From Alphaproteobacteria bacterium (GTDB lineage: Bacteria > Pseudomonadota > Alphaproteobacteria > CADEGL01), in contig JAPLOM010000049.1 of the NCBI GenBank assembly GCA_026400755.1, forward strand, positions 1-35,017: a stretch of DNA of 35,017 nt, in the 5' to 3' direction. The position numbers were made by a program, and so were the translations under genes. The notes beneath the pieces are model-generated. The model was not told the origin of the DNA. It ran no database searches and worked only from the letters and a program-made list of their open reading frames with translations. Position 1 is the first letter of the stretch. Every line of letters starts with the position of its first letter. This document shows positions 7,212-15,441 of this stretch, one piece after another.

Positions 7212-9827
7212 TCAGGTCGCGGCGGCCCGGCGCGTTGCCTTGCGCTTGGCGTTGGCGGCGGCCTTGGGCGGTGCGTCGGCGCGTGCTTTTGCCTTCCCGC
7301 GGCCGGCGAAGCGCTTGCCACCGCCGCTGGCCTTGCGGGCGGCCAGGAGCGCGACAGCTTCTTCCATCGTGACTTCCTCGGGCGGCTTGTCCTTCGGAAT
7401 GGGCGCGTTGGTCTTGCCGTGCTTGAGATAGGGACCGTAGCGGCCGGACATGATCGCCACCGGGGCGTTGTCCTCGGGATGGGCGCCGACGGTGCGCAGG
7501 CGCGTGCCGCCGCGCTTGGGCGCTTCGGCCAGCATGTCGACCGCGCGGTTCACGCCGATGGTGAACAGATCCTCTGCCGATTCGACCGAGCGGTACGTGC
7601 CGTCATGCAGGATATAGGGGCCGAAGCGGCCGATGGCGGCCGTGATCGTCTTGCCGGATTCTGGATGGACGCCGACCTGCCGGGGCAGGGACAGGAGCTT
7701 CAGCGCCGTCTCCAGTTCCGCCGCGGCGGGGTCGCTGCCCTTTGGAATCGAGACGCGCTTGGGCTTGGCCTTCTCGTCGGCCGCGTCGAGCTGGAAATAG
7801 AAACCGTAGGGACCCTTGCGCACGGTCACCTGGCGGCCGGTCTCGGGATCGGTGCCCAACACCTTGGGGCCGGCGGCCAACTCGGCGCCTTCGCCGTTCA
7901 GGCCGCCCGCCGCGAGTTGCCCGGTGTAGCGGCATTCCGGATAGCGCGAGCAGCCGACGAAGGCGCCAAACTTACCGAGCTTGAGGCCGACGCGCCCTTC
8001 GCCGCACGAGGGGCAGGCGCGTGGATCGCTGCCGTCCGCCCGCGCGGGGAAGAAGTGCGGACCGAGCTGTTCGTCGAGCGAGGTGATGACCTGCGAGACG
8101 GACAGGTCCTTCGTGCCCGTGACGGCTTGGTGGAAATGCAGCCAGAAGTCGCGCAGGACGGTCTTCCATTCCAATTTGCCGTCCGAGACTTCGTCGAGCT
8201 TCTCCTCCATCTCGGCGGTGAAGTTGTACTGGACGTAGCGCTCGAAGAAGTTGGTCAGGAACGCGGTGACCAAGCGGCCGCGGTCCTCGGGCACGAAGCG
8301 GGCCTTGTCCATGCGGACATATTCGCGCGTGCGCATAATCTCGAGAATGCTCGCATAGGTGGAGTGGCGGCCGATACCCAACTCCTCCATCCGCTTCACC
8401 AGACTGGCCTCGCTGTAGCGCGGCGGCGGCTGGGTGAAATGCTGCCCCGGCTTGACCTCGCCGCGTGCCAATCGGTCGCCGTTCGCGAGCGGTGGCAGGG
8501 CGCGGCTTTCGCCTTCTTCGTCCTCGGTCGGATCGTCGCGGTCTTCTTGATAGAGCGTCAGGAAACCGTCGAACACCATGGTGGAGCCGGTCGCGCGCAG
8601 GACGATCTTGCCGTCTTCGGAGGCGATGTCGGCGGCCACCTGGTCGAACTCGGCGCTGGCCATCTGGCTCGCGACCGCGCGCTTCCAGATCAGTTCGTAG
8701 AGGCGCTGCTGGTCGCCGTCGAGATAGCTGGTTACATCCTTCGGGCGGAGCGTGGTGTCGGTCGGGCGCACGCATTCATGCGCTTCCTGGGCGTTCTTGG
8801 CCTTGGTTTTGTAGACGCGCGGCTTCTCGGACAGGTAGTTCGCGCCGTAGTCGGACTGGACCATGGCGCGCGAGGAGACGACCGCCTCGTTCGACATCTG
8901 GACGCTGTCGGTTCGCATATAAGTAATGAGTCCGACCGACTCGCCGCCGATCTCCACGCCCTCATAGAGCTGCTGGGCCAGGCGCATGGTGCGCATGGCG
9001 CTGAAGCGCAGCTTGCGGCTGGCCTCTTGTTGCAAGGTCGAGGTGGTGAAGGGCGGATAGGGATTGCGGCGCGTGCGCGACTTCTCGACCGACTTCACCG
9101 CGAACTCGCGTGCCGCGATGGCGTCAGCCACGGCGCGGGCCGACTTCTCGTCGGGCAGGGCGAACTTGTCGAGCTTCACGCCATCATGATGGGTCAGACG
9201 CGCGGTCACGGTCGCGCCGTCCTTCGTCTTGAAATCGACCTCGATGCTCCAATATTCGCGCGCCTTGAAAGCCTCGATCTCGGCCTCACGCTCGCAGATC
9301 AGGCGCAGGGCGACCGACTGGACGCGGCCGGCCGAACGGCTGCCGGGCAACTTGCGCCAAAGGACGGGCGACAGGCTGAAGCCGACCAGATAGTCGAGCG
9401 CGCGGCGGGCCAGATAGGCCTCGATCAGCTCGCGGTTCAACTCGCGCGGGTGCTTCATGGCGTCCAGGACGGCGTCCTTGGTCACCTCATGAAAGACCAC
9501 ACGCTTCACTTCAATATCGTTCAGAGCCTTGCGCTGATTGAGCACCTCACGGACATGCCAGGAGATGGCCTCACCCTCGCGGTCGGGGTCGGTGGCGAGG
9601 ATCAGTCGCTTGGCACCCTTGAGAGCCTTGGCGATGGCACCGATCGACTTCTCGGCCCGGTCGTCGACCTGCCACAGCATCTCGAAATCGCTGTCCGGAC
9701 GCACCGATCCGTCCTTGGGAGGAAGGTCCCGCACATGACCGTAACTGGCGATCACTGTGTAGTCCTTGCCCAAGTACTTGTTGATGGTCTTGGCTTTGGT
9801 CGGTGATTCGACGACGACGACGTCCAT
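7212..9827 (-). CDS. topA: DNA topoisomerase I
   Basis: An 871-residue type IA topoisomerase that relaxes negative supercoils by a transient single-strand break. The toprim domain opens with VVVESPTKAKTI (Glu7) and holds TDPDREGE (Asp80, Asp82, Glu84). The active-site tyrosine is Tyr303 in GLITYMRTDS. One zinc ribbon (CPSC...GCSRYPEC, near residue 620) is followed by topoisomerase C-terminal repeats of the form GRFGPYI and GRYGPYLKHG, then a lysine/alanine-rich tail. The ATG at 9825-9827 matches the usual family N terminus; an upstream in-frame start adds 50 residues that belong to the dprA region. It lies 50 bases after the broken dprA gene; this short gap is AT-rich and could hold a promoter. 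Confidence 0.97.
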   Translation of the reverse strand: MDVVVVESPTKAKTINKYLGKDYTVIASYGHVRDLPPKDGSVRPDSDFEMLWQVDDRAEKSIGAIAKALKGAKRLILATDPDREGEAISWHVREVLNQRKALNDIEVKRVVFHEVTKDAVLDAMKHPRELNRELIEAYLARRALDYLVGFSLSPVLWRKLPGSRSAGRVQSVALRLICEREAEIEAFKAREYWSIEVDFKTKDGATVTARLTHHDGVKLDKFALPDEKSARAVADAIAAREFAVKSVEKSRTRRNPYPPFTTSTLQQEASRKLRFSAMRTMRLAQQLYEGVEIGGESVGLITYMRTDSVQMSNEAVVSSRAMVQSDYGANYLSEKPRVYKTKAKNAQEAHECVRPTDTTLRPKDVTSYLDGDQQRLYELIWKRAVASQMASAEFDQVAADIASEDGKIVLRATGSTMVFDGFLTLYQEDRDDPTEDEEGESRALPPLANGDRLARGEVKPGQHFTQPPPRYSEASLVKRMEELGIGRHSTYASILEIMRTREYVRMDKARFVPEDRGRLVTAFLTNFFERYVQYNFTAEMEEKLDEVSDGKLEWKTVLRDFWLHFHQAVTGTKDLSVSQVITSLDEQLGPHFFPARADGSDPRACPSCGEGRVGLKLGKFGAFVGCSRYPECRYTGQLAAGGLNGEGAELAAGPKVLGTDPETGRQVTVRKGPYGFYFQLDAADEKAKPKRVSIPKGSDPAAAELETALKLLSLPRQVGVHPESGKTITAAIGRFGPYILHDGTYRSVESAEDLFTIGVNRAVDMLAEAPKRGGTRLRTVGAHPEDNAPVAIMSGRYGPYLKHGKTNAPIPKDKPPEEVTMEEAVALLAARKASGGGKRFAGRGKAKARADAPPKAAANAKRKATRRAAAT

Positions 9828-9877
9828 ATTCACCCGGTGATCCGTTGAATCGGTGAAAGTTCTGCTTTTACAAAGAT

Positions 9878-10956
9878 TTAGAGGATGGACACCTGATTTC
9901 CAGGGTGCCGTTCCAACCGTCCCGCCAGCTCGAGCTCCAGAAGCACCAAGGAGACGGTCGCGGGTGACAATTGGCATTGCCGGACGATTTCGTCAACCGC
10001 GACCGGTGTCGGGCTCAGTAATATAAGGACTTTCTTCCTTGATTCATTGATGTCGAGCCCGGACGTGCTCGGTGGATTATCTTTTGTATTCAGTTCTTTA
10101 ACGGGCGAGCGCGGGTGCGTTCCGGCGGCCGGGCCCAAAACCGCCAGAATGTCGACGGCGCCCTCAACCAAGGTGGCGCCCTGGCGGATGAGGTCGTTGG
10201 CGCCCCGTGCGCGGGGATCTTGGGGCGAGCCGGGGACGGCGAAGACTTCGCGGCCCTGATCCAGGGCCTGCCGGGCGGTGATGAGGGAGCCGGAGCGCAG
10301 GGCGGCTTCGACCACGACGGTGCCCAGCGCCAGACCGGAGATGGTTCGGTTGCGTAGGGCGGCATCTCGGCGACGATGGCGCCCTGGCCCGCGATCTGGC
10401 CGTGAAGCGCGCGGTTCTCCTCCGGGTAGACCACGTCGACACCGCCCGCGACCACGGCGATGGTGCCTGTCGCGAGCGCGCCTTCGTGAGAGGCCGTGTC
10501 GATGCCTCGCGCCAGGCCGGAAACGACGACGAGGCCGGCTTGGCCGATCTCGCCGGCCAGGGTGCGGGCGAAGCGGCGGCCCGCCGCGGACGCATTGCGC
10601 GCGCCCACCAGGGCGATCGAGCGGCGGGACAGCAGCGCGATGTCACCCAGCACTGAAAGTGCGGGCGGCGGATCGGCGATGGCGGATAGGGGCCCAGGAT
10701 ATGCGTCGTCGCCGAGGATGAGCAGCCGCGCGCCCAGCCGCTCGACCGCCTCGACCTCGCGCATTGCGTCTGCCTCGGGACACAGGCGCACGGGGCCGCG
10801 CCGGCCGCCTTGGCGCGCGAGATTGGGCAATGCCTCCAGCGCCGCGCCCGCGGAGCCGAAGCGTTCGATCAGACGCTGGAAGGTGACGGGGCCGACATTC
10901 TCGCTGCGCGCGAGGCGTAACCGGTCGAGACGTTCGCGAGGCGAGAGGGCTGGCAT
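9878..10956 (-). pseudogene. dprA: dprA, frameshifted with internal deletion
   Basis: DprA (DNA processing protein A) loads RecA onto incoming single-stranded DNA in natural transformation. The first part, from ATG 10954-10956 (ribosome binding site AGAGGGG), shows the N-terminal helical region, the Rossmann-fold entry IALVGARNAS and VVSGLARGIDTASHEGAL, and reads to AIVAEMPP. The frame then changes near 10350-10362: the continuation RNRTISGLALGTVVVEAALRSG lies in another frame and goes on through EVFAVPGSPQDPRA to a DprA winged-helix domain ending at the TAA at 9878-9880. The family's conserved stretch between EMP and RNR (about a dozen residues, including the FPRR motif) is missing. The span is 1079 bases, so 3n+1 bases are lacking. 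Either a true loss-of-function allele or an assembly error. It sits between plsY (15-base gap) and topA. Confidence 0.88.
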
Positions 10957-10971
10957 CTCGCCCCTCTACTT

Positions 10972-11646
10972 TCAGCCGCCGGTGCCGGCGCGGGTGCCGT
11001 CGTCGTTCTTCTTCTCGCCGATGCGCGGCTCTTGGCCCTTCAACAGGCGGCGAAGGTTCGCTACGTGGCGCAGGATGATCAGCATGGCGAGGCCGATGGC
11101 GAACTGGCCCATCTGTTCATTCGCCAGCCATTTGAACAGGGCGGGCGCCGTGACGGCCGAGAGCACGCCGGCCAGTGAAGAGAACCGCGTCACGCCCGCG
11201 ACCACGAGCCATATGACGATCATCGCCAGTCCGACCTTCCAGTCGAGCGCCAGCGCGACGCCGAGCGCGGTGGCGATGCCCTTGCCGCCCTTGAAGCGCA
11301 GCCAGACGGGGAAGCAGTGGCCCAGCAGCGCGGCACCGCCCGCGATCATGCCAGCGCCCGTCCCCAGATAAGTTGTGGCGATCAGGACCGCAGCGGCTCC
11401 CTTGCCGCCGTCGAGCAGGAGCGTAAGCGCGGCCAAGTCCTTGCGCCCCGTGCGCAGCACATTGGTCGCGCCGATATTGCCCGAGCCGATGCGGCGTACG
11501 TCGCCCAGGCCCGCGAGCCAGGTAATGACCAGGCCGAACGGAATCGAGCCCAGCAGATAGCCGCCGAGCACCGTGGCGTAGAACGGCCAGACCTGCTCCA
11601 GCGGTCCCCACGCCGGCGGCATGCCTGCGAGAAGCGGATTTTCCAC
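10972..11646 (-). CDS. plsY: Glycerol-3-phosphate acyltransferase PlsY
   Basis: A 224-residue inner-membrane enzyme that transfers an acyl group from acyl phosphate to glycerol-3-phosphate, the first committed step of phospholipid synthesis. The three active-site loops are visible: GSIPFG with GSGNIGATNVLRT, LLLDGGKGA, and GHCFPVWLRFKGGKGIAT. About five hydrophobic segments surround them. The C-terminal 25 residues are polar and charged. Translation likely starts at GTG (11644-11646), three bases after the pyrC stop, or at an ATG eight codons further in (11620-11622). The gene is the third of the pyrB-pyrC-plsY-dprA-topA-rnr series. All motifs are intact. Confidence 0.95.
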   Translation of the reverse strand: MENPLLAGMPPAWGPLEQVWPFYATVLGGYLLGSIPFGLVITWLAGLGDVRRIGSGNIGATNVLRTGRKDLAALTLLLDGGKGAAAVLIATTYLGTGAGMIAGGAALLGHCFPVWLRFKGGKGIATALGVALALDWKVGLAMIVIWLVVAGVTRFSSLAGVLSAVTAPALFKWLANEQMGQFAIGLAMLIILRHVANLRRLLKGQEPRIGEKKNDDGTRAGTGG

Positions 11647-11649
11647 GGC

Positions 11650-12993
11650 CTAGCCCGCCGCGTCGCGCACGAAGACGGCGCGCCCGTCGACGACCGTGCG
11701 CAGCACCACGCCCTGCACCGGGCGCTCATCGAAGGCCGAGTTCTTGGACTTGCTGACCAGAAGGTCGGCGTCGATCTGCCAGGGCCGGTCGAGATCGAAC
11801 AGCACCAGATCGGCCGGCGCGCCGGCCTTCAGCCGCCCGAGCGGCAGGCGCAATAGGTCGGCCGGCCGCACCGTCATCAGCTCCAGCACCTTGAGGAGCG
11901 GCAGGTGCCCGCCGTGATACAGTTCGAGCGAGACAGCCAGGAGAGTCTCGAGGCCCGAGGTGCCGAATTCCGCCTGCATGAAGGGCACGCGCTTCGAGTC
12001 TTGGTCTTGTGGCGCGTGGTCGCTGGCGATCACGTCGATGGTGCCGTCCTTGAGCGCGGCCACCACCGCGCGGCGGTCGTCCTCGCTGCGCAAGGGCGGG
12101 GACAACTTGGCGAAGGTGCGGTAGTCGCCCACGGCGCTTTCGTTCAGCGCGAAATAGGGCGGTGCCGTGTCGCAGGTGACGCGCAGCCCCCTGCGCTTGG
12201 CCTGGCGAATCTCGTCGAGCGCGGAGGCTGTGGAAAGATGCGCCGCGTGATAGCGGCCTTGCGTCATTTCAACCAAGCGCAGGTCGCGCTCGACCATGAT
12301 CAGCTCGGCCGCGACTGGAATACCGGGCAGGCCAAGCCGCGTCGCGATCTCGCCCTCGTTCATCGCGCCCGTACCGGCCAGGTGCTTCTCTTCCGGGTGC
12401 TGGATCACCAACGCATCGAAGCCGCGCGCATAGGACAAGGCGCGGCGCATGACCTGAGGGTTCGAAACCGCCGCCGTGCCGTCTGTGAAACCCGCGGCGC
12501 CGGCCTCGCTCAAGAGGCCCATCTCGGTCAGGGCTTCGCCCTTCAGACCTTTCGTCACGGTGGCGTAGGCGAAGATCTTGCACAGCTTCACCTCGCGCGC
12601 TCGACGCGCGACGAACTCCAGCACGGCGACATCGTCGATCAGGGGCTCGGTGTTCGGCAGGCAGACCATGGCGGTCACACCGCCGGCGACCGCCGCGCGG
12701 CTCGCGCTGGCGATGGTTTCCTTGTGCTCCTCGCCGGGCTCGCGCACCTGCACGCGCATGTCGACCAGGCCCGGCGCCAGGCAATGGCCGCCGCAATCGA
12801 CGATGATGGTGCCTTCGGGATGGCTCTTGGCCGTGACCTCCGGCCCCAGTGCGGCGATGGCCTCGCCATCTGTGACCAGCCCGCCTTTGGTATCCAATCC
12901 GCTCGCGGGATCGAGCAGGCGCGCGTTCACATAGGCCACGCGGCCGGTCGCGGGCTTGCGGGCGTCGCCTTGGGCGATGTCGCGTGCCGCCAT
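11650..12993 (-). CDS. pyrC: Dihydroorotase-like protein, metal site degenerate (PyrC' type)
   Basis: A 447-residue amidohydrolase-fold protein of the type I dihydroorotase group. Active members carry DMHVHLREPG, where both histidines bind zinc; here the stretch is DMRVQVREPG, with Arg80 and Gln82 in their place. Other parts remain: GGVTAMVCLPNTEP, the second-shell QHPEEKHLAG, YHAAHLST and ASDHAP (followed by Gln rather than His). Loss of the HxH pair suggests no dihydroorotase activity. In Pseudomonas an inactive PyrC' serves as a structural partner of aspartate transcarbamoylase, and the gene directly upstream here is pyrB (one base between stop and ATG, TGAGATG), so the same role is likely. 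A catalytic dihydroorotase would then be encoded elsewhere. Annotation as an active enzyme would be misleading. Confidence 0.9.
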   Translation of the reverse strand: MAARDIAQGDARKPATGRVAYVNARLLDPASGLDTKGGLVTDGEAIAALGPEVTAKSHPEGTIIVDCGGHCLAPGLVDMRVQVREPGEEHKETIASASRAAVAGGVTAMVCLPNTEPLIDDVAVLEFVARRAREVKLCKIFAYATVTKGLKGEALTEMGLLSEAGAAGFTDGTAAVSNPQVMRRALSYARGFDALVIQHPEEKHLAGTGAMNEGEIATRLGLPGIPVAAELIMVERDLRLVEMTQGRYHAAHLSTASALDEIRQAKRRGLRVTCDTAPPYFALNESAVGDYRTFAKLSPPLRSEDDRRAVVAALKDGTIDVIASDHAPQDQDSKRVPFMQAEFGTSGLETLLAVSLELYHGGHLPLLKVLELMTVRPADLLRLPLGRLKAGAPADLVLFDLDRPWQIDADLLVSKSKNSAFDERPVQGVVLRTVVDGRAVFVRDAAG

Positions 12994-12994
12994 C

Positions 12995-13972
12995 TCAGGC
13001 CGCGCCGCCGTTGGCCGGCGCCAGATTGCGCGTCAGCACGTCGAGGCACGCCATCCGCACGGCCACGCCCACCTCCACCTGCTCGCGGATCAAGCTGCGC
13101 CCCAGATCGTCGGCCACTTCGCTGTCGATCTCGACGCCGCGGTTCATCGGGCCCGGGTGCATGATCAGCGCGTCGGGCTTAGCCATTTCCAACTTGTCGT
13201 AGTCGAGGCCCCAATAGCGGAAATATTCGTGCACCGACGGCACATAGGCGCCCTGCATGCGCTCGGATTGCAGTCGCAGCATCATCACGATGTCGCAACC
13301 CTCCAATCCCTTGCGCATGTCGGTGAAGCATTCAACGCCGAGCCGCGCGAAAGAGCCGGGCAAGAGGGTGGGGGGGGCCACCACGCGTACGCGCGCGCCC
13401 ATGGTGTTGAGGAGATGGACGTTCGAGCGCGCGACTCGGCTGTGGGCGATGTCGCCGCAGATGGCGACCGTGAGCCCTTGCAGGCGGCCGAGGCGGCGGC
13501 GAATGGTGAGCGCGTCGAGCAACGCCTGTGTCGGATGTTCGTGGCTGCCGTCGCCTGCGTTGACGACCGCGCCGTTGACCTTTTGGGACAGAAGATTGAC
13601 CGCGCCAGAGAAGGGCGTGCGCACCACCAGCACGTCGGGGTGCATGGCGTTGAGAGTCATGGCGGTGTCGAGCAGCGTTTCGCCCTTTTTGATGGCGCTG
13701 TCGCTGACCGAGATGTTGATGACATCGGCCCCCATGCGCTTGGCCGCCAGCTCGAACGAGGTTCGTGTGCGCGTGGAGGTCTCGAAGAACAGGTTGATGA
13801 GGGTACGGCCGCGCAGGACCGTTCGTTTCTTGTCCGGCTGACGGTTCTGCTCGACGTAGGATTCGGCGAGGTCGAGAAGAAGCGTGATTTCCGCCGGCTT
13901 CAGGCCCTCGATACCCAAAAGATGCCGGTGCGGGAAGCCAGTATTGCTGGGCGAGGCGGCGAGTGTTTTCAT
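12995..13972 (-). CDS. pyrB: Aspartate carbamoyltransferase catalytic subunit
   Basis: A 325-residue cytoplasmic enzyme that joins carbamoyl phosphate and aspartate in pyrimidine synthesis. The carbamoyl-phosphate loop is [13 protein letters not shown] (Ser66-Arg70); [10 protein letters not shown] and MHPGPMNRG are the other family signatures. The start is ATG at 13970-13972. No ribosome binding site precedes it, and a good promoter ends only nine bases upstream, so the message may be leaderless. A TTG further upstream would lie in the -35 box. A run of eight cytosines in the coding strand (13370-13377) is a possible slippage site, but the frame is intact here. No regulatory PyrI gene is seen; the downstream PyrC-like partner probably builds the holoenzyme instead. 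Confidence 0.97.
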   Translation of the reverse strand: MKTLAASPSNTGFPHRHLLGIEGLKPAEITLLLDLAESYVEQNRQPDKKRTVLRGRTLINLFFETSTRTRTSFELAAKRMGADVINISVSDSAIKKGETLLDTAMTLNAMHPDVLVVRTPFSGAVNLLSQKVNGAVVNAGDGSHEHPTQALLDALTIRRRLGRLQGLTVAICGDIAHSRVARSNVHLLNTMGARVRVVAPPTLLPGSFARLGVECFTDMRKGLEGCDIVMMLRLQSERMQGAYVPSVHEYFRYWGLDYDKLEMAKPDALIMHPGPMNRGVEIDSEVADDLGRSLIREQVEVGVAVRMACLDVLTRNLAPANGGAA

Positions 13973-13981
13973 TAAAGGCGG

Positions 13982-14011
13982 ACTATAGGGCCCGGCTGCC
14001 GGGGGCGGCAA
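13982..14011 (-). promoter_or_regulatory. Promoter of the pyrB operon
   Basis: On the minus strand TTGCCG (14006-14011) and TATAGT (13982-13987) are 18 bases apart. The -10 box ends nine bases before the pyrB ATG, so transcription should begin within a few bases of the start codon. It lies in the 59-base gap after the efflux gene, separating the core operon from the accessory block. Confidence 0.6.
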
Positions 14012-14031
14012 GGTCGCCGCACATCGGTGGC

Positions 14032-15219
14032 CTAGGCGTGCCTGCGCGGCCGCAAGGTCACTAGAGAGAGTATCAGCGCCCCGGTGCCGCAGAGGGCGAT
14101 GGCCGTCACCATGGGCAGGGCGGTGCCGTCAAAGAATTGGCTGATGACTGCGATCATGAGGCCGCCGACCATCATTTGGAGCGTGCCGCCGAGAGCCGAG
14201 GCCATGCCGGCGATAGGGCCGTGGTTGTCCAGGGCCAGGACCATGGTCGAGGGGATGACCAGGCCCAGGCAGGCGAAGGCGCAGAACAGCAGGACGATCA
14301 GGACCGCCAAACTGTCGAGTCCCGCCATGGTCGCGGCGAACAAGACCAGGGCGAACATCGTGTGCAGAAAGGCCGCGCCGATCACCAGCCGTCCCATCCC
14401 GAACCGGGCGCCTAATTTCGCGGTGAGTTGGGACGCGCCGATGAACCCGACGGCGTTCACCGAGAAGGCCAATCCGTACTGGGTCGGGGTCAGGCCATAG
14501 TGGCCGATATAGACGAAGGACGAGCTGGCCAGGAAGGCGAAGAAGCTCGACATCCCCAGTCCGCCGATGAAGGTGACGCCGAGGAAATGCCAGTCGCGGA
14601 GAAGCTGCCAGAATCCGGCAAAGGCACTGCCGAATCCGCCTGTGATGCGCTCCGACGGTGGCCGGGTCTCGCGGAGGAAAAGGGCGGTTAGCACGAATCC
14701 CAGAATCGCGACCACCGTCACCACGGCGAAGACCGCGCGCCAGCCGATATGGGCGATGAGCAGGCTGCCGATCAGCGGCGCCAGGATGGGGGAAACGCTC
14801 AGGACCAGCATGACGAACGCCATCAGCCGGGTGGCTTCGATGCCGGTATGAAGGTCCCGGATGATCGCGCGGGGGATCACCATGGAGGCCGACGCCCCAA
14901 TTCCCTGGATGAAGCGGAAGGCGATCAGCCATTCGATGGTGCCCGCGAATGCGCAGCCGACTGAGCCGACGGTGAAGACGCTGAGACCGAAGTAAAGGGG
15001 TTTCTTGCGGCCGACCATGTCGGACACCGGCCCGTAGACGATCTGGCAAAGCCCGAACGCCACGAAGAATGACATCAACGTCATTTGCGTGGCTGCTGTC
15101 GTCGCGCCCAAATCGGCCGCGATCGTCGGCAGCGCGGGCAGATACATGTCGATCGCGAACGGGCCAATGGCCGCGAGCAGGCCGAGGACGATGGCGTTTT
15201 TGGCGTAGGGGGAGAGCAT
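14032..15219 (-). CDS. Bcr/CflA-family multidrug efflux MFS transporter
   Basis: A 395-residue proton-driven drug exporter with about 12 membrane segments. The N terminus reads [21 protein letters not shown], typical of the Bcr/CflA group, followed by the loop motif [13 protein letters not shown] and [22 protein letters not shown], the DHA1 motif C region. The end is a short basic tail, LRPRRHA. Known members export bicyclomycin, chloramphenicol or sulfonamides; the substrate here cannot be read. The ATG at 15217-15219 was chosen, with a GTG nine bases upstream as alternative; neither shows a ribosome binding site. It points away from the GMC oxidoreductase gene, sharing a 222-base divergent intergenic region in which I find no clear promoter or coding sequence apart from an A7 run at 15235-15241. 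Confidence 0.88.
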   Translation of the reverse strand: MLSPYAKNAIVLGLLAAIGPFAIDMYLPALPTIAADLGATTAATQMTLMSFFVAFGLCQIVYGPVSDMVGRKKPLYFGLSVFTVGSVGCAFAGTIEWLIAFRFIQGIGASASMVIPRAIIRDLHTGIEATRLMAFVMLVLSVSPILAPLIGSLLIAHIGWRAVFAVVTVVAILGFVLTALFLRETRPPSERITGGFGSAFAGFWQLLRDWHFLGVTFIGGLGMSSFFAFLASSSFVYIGHYGLTPTQYGLAFSVNAVGFIGASQLTAKLGARFGMGRLVIGAAFLHTMFALVLFAATMAGLDSLAVLIVLLFCAFACLGLVIPSTMVLALDNHGPIAGMASALGGTLQMMVGGLMIAVISQFFDGTALPMVTAIALCGTGALILSLVTLRPRRHA

Positions 15220-15441
15220 GGTGTTCACACATTCAAAAAAATGAGTGCTGGCAGGATGTCGCCAACGTCAAAAGGAATCCAAACCGCAAAGAGCTGAAGA
15301 ATCTAGGACCGAACACACGCCGCTAGCCCCCGGCCGTCGCGGTTCGGTTGCCTAATTTATATCCGAGTCTTGCCTCATCCAGCGAGACCTTATATGCCCC
15401 CGCTGGGCTCAGCGTTCAACGTTCGTCGAAGGGTTGGGGCA

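Noticed and set aside
7002-9806. A 934-codon open frame on the plus strand opposite topA and the start of rnr
   Set aside because: Composition is that of a GC-rich antisense shadow, and topA fills the other strand with all its motifs.
10340-10370. Programmed frameshift in dprA
   Set aside because: No slippery heptamer and a block of conserved residues is absent, so deletion fits better.
12995-14011. Longer PyrB beginning at a TTG at 14009-14011
   Set aside because: That start would overlap the -35 box of the predicted promoter, and the extra residues are not PyrB-like.
15370-15441. Upstream ATG for the GMC oxidoreductase adding 24 residues
   Set aside because: The extra residues are not family-like, and the inner ATG at 15442 gives the standard N terminus.
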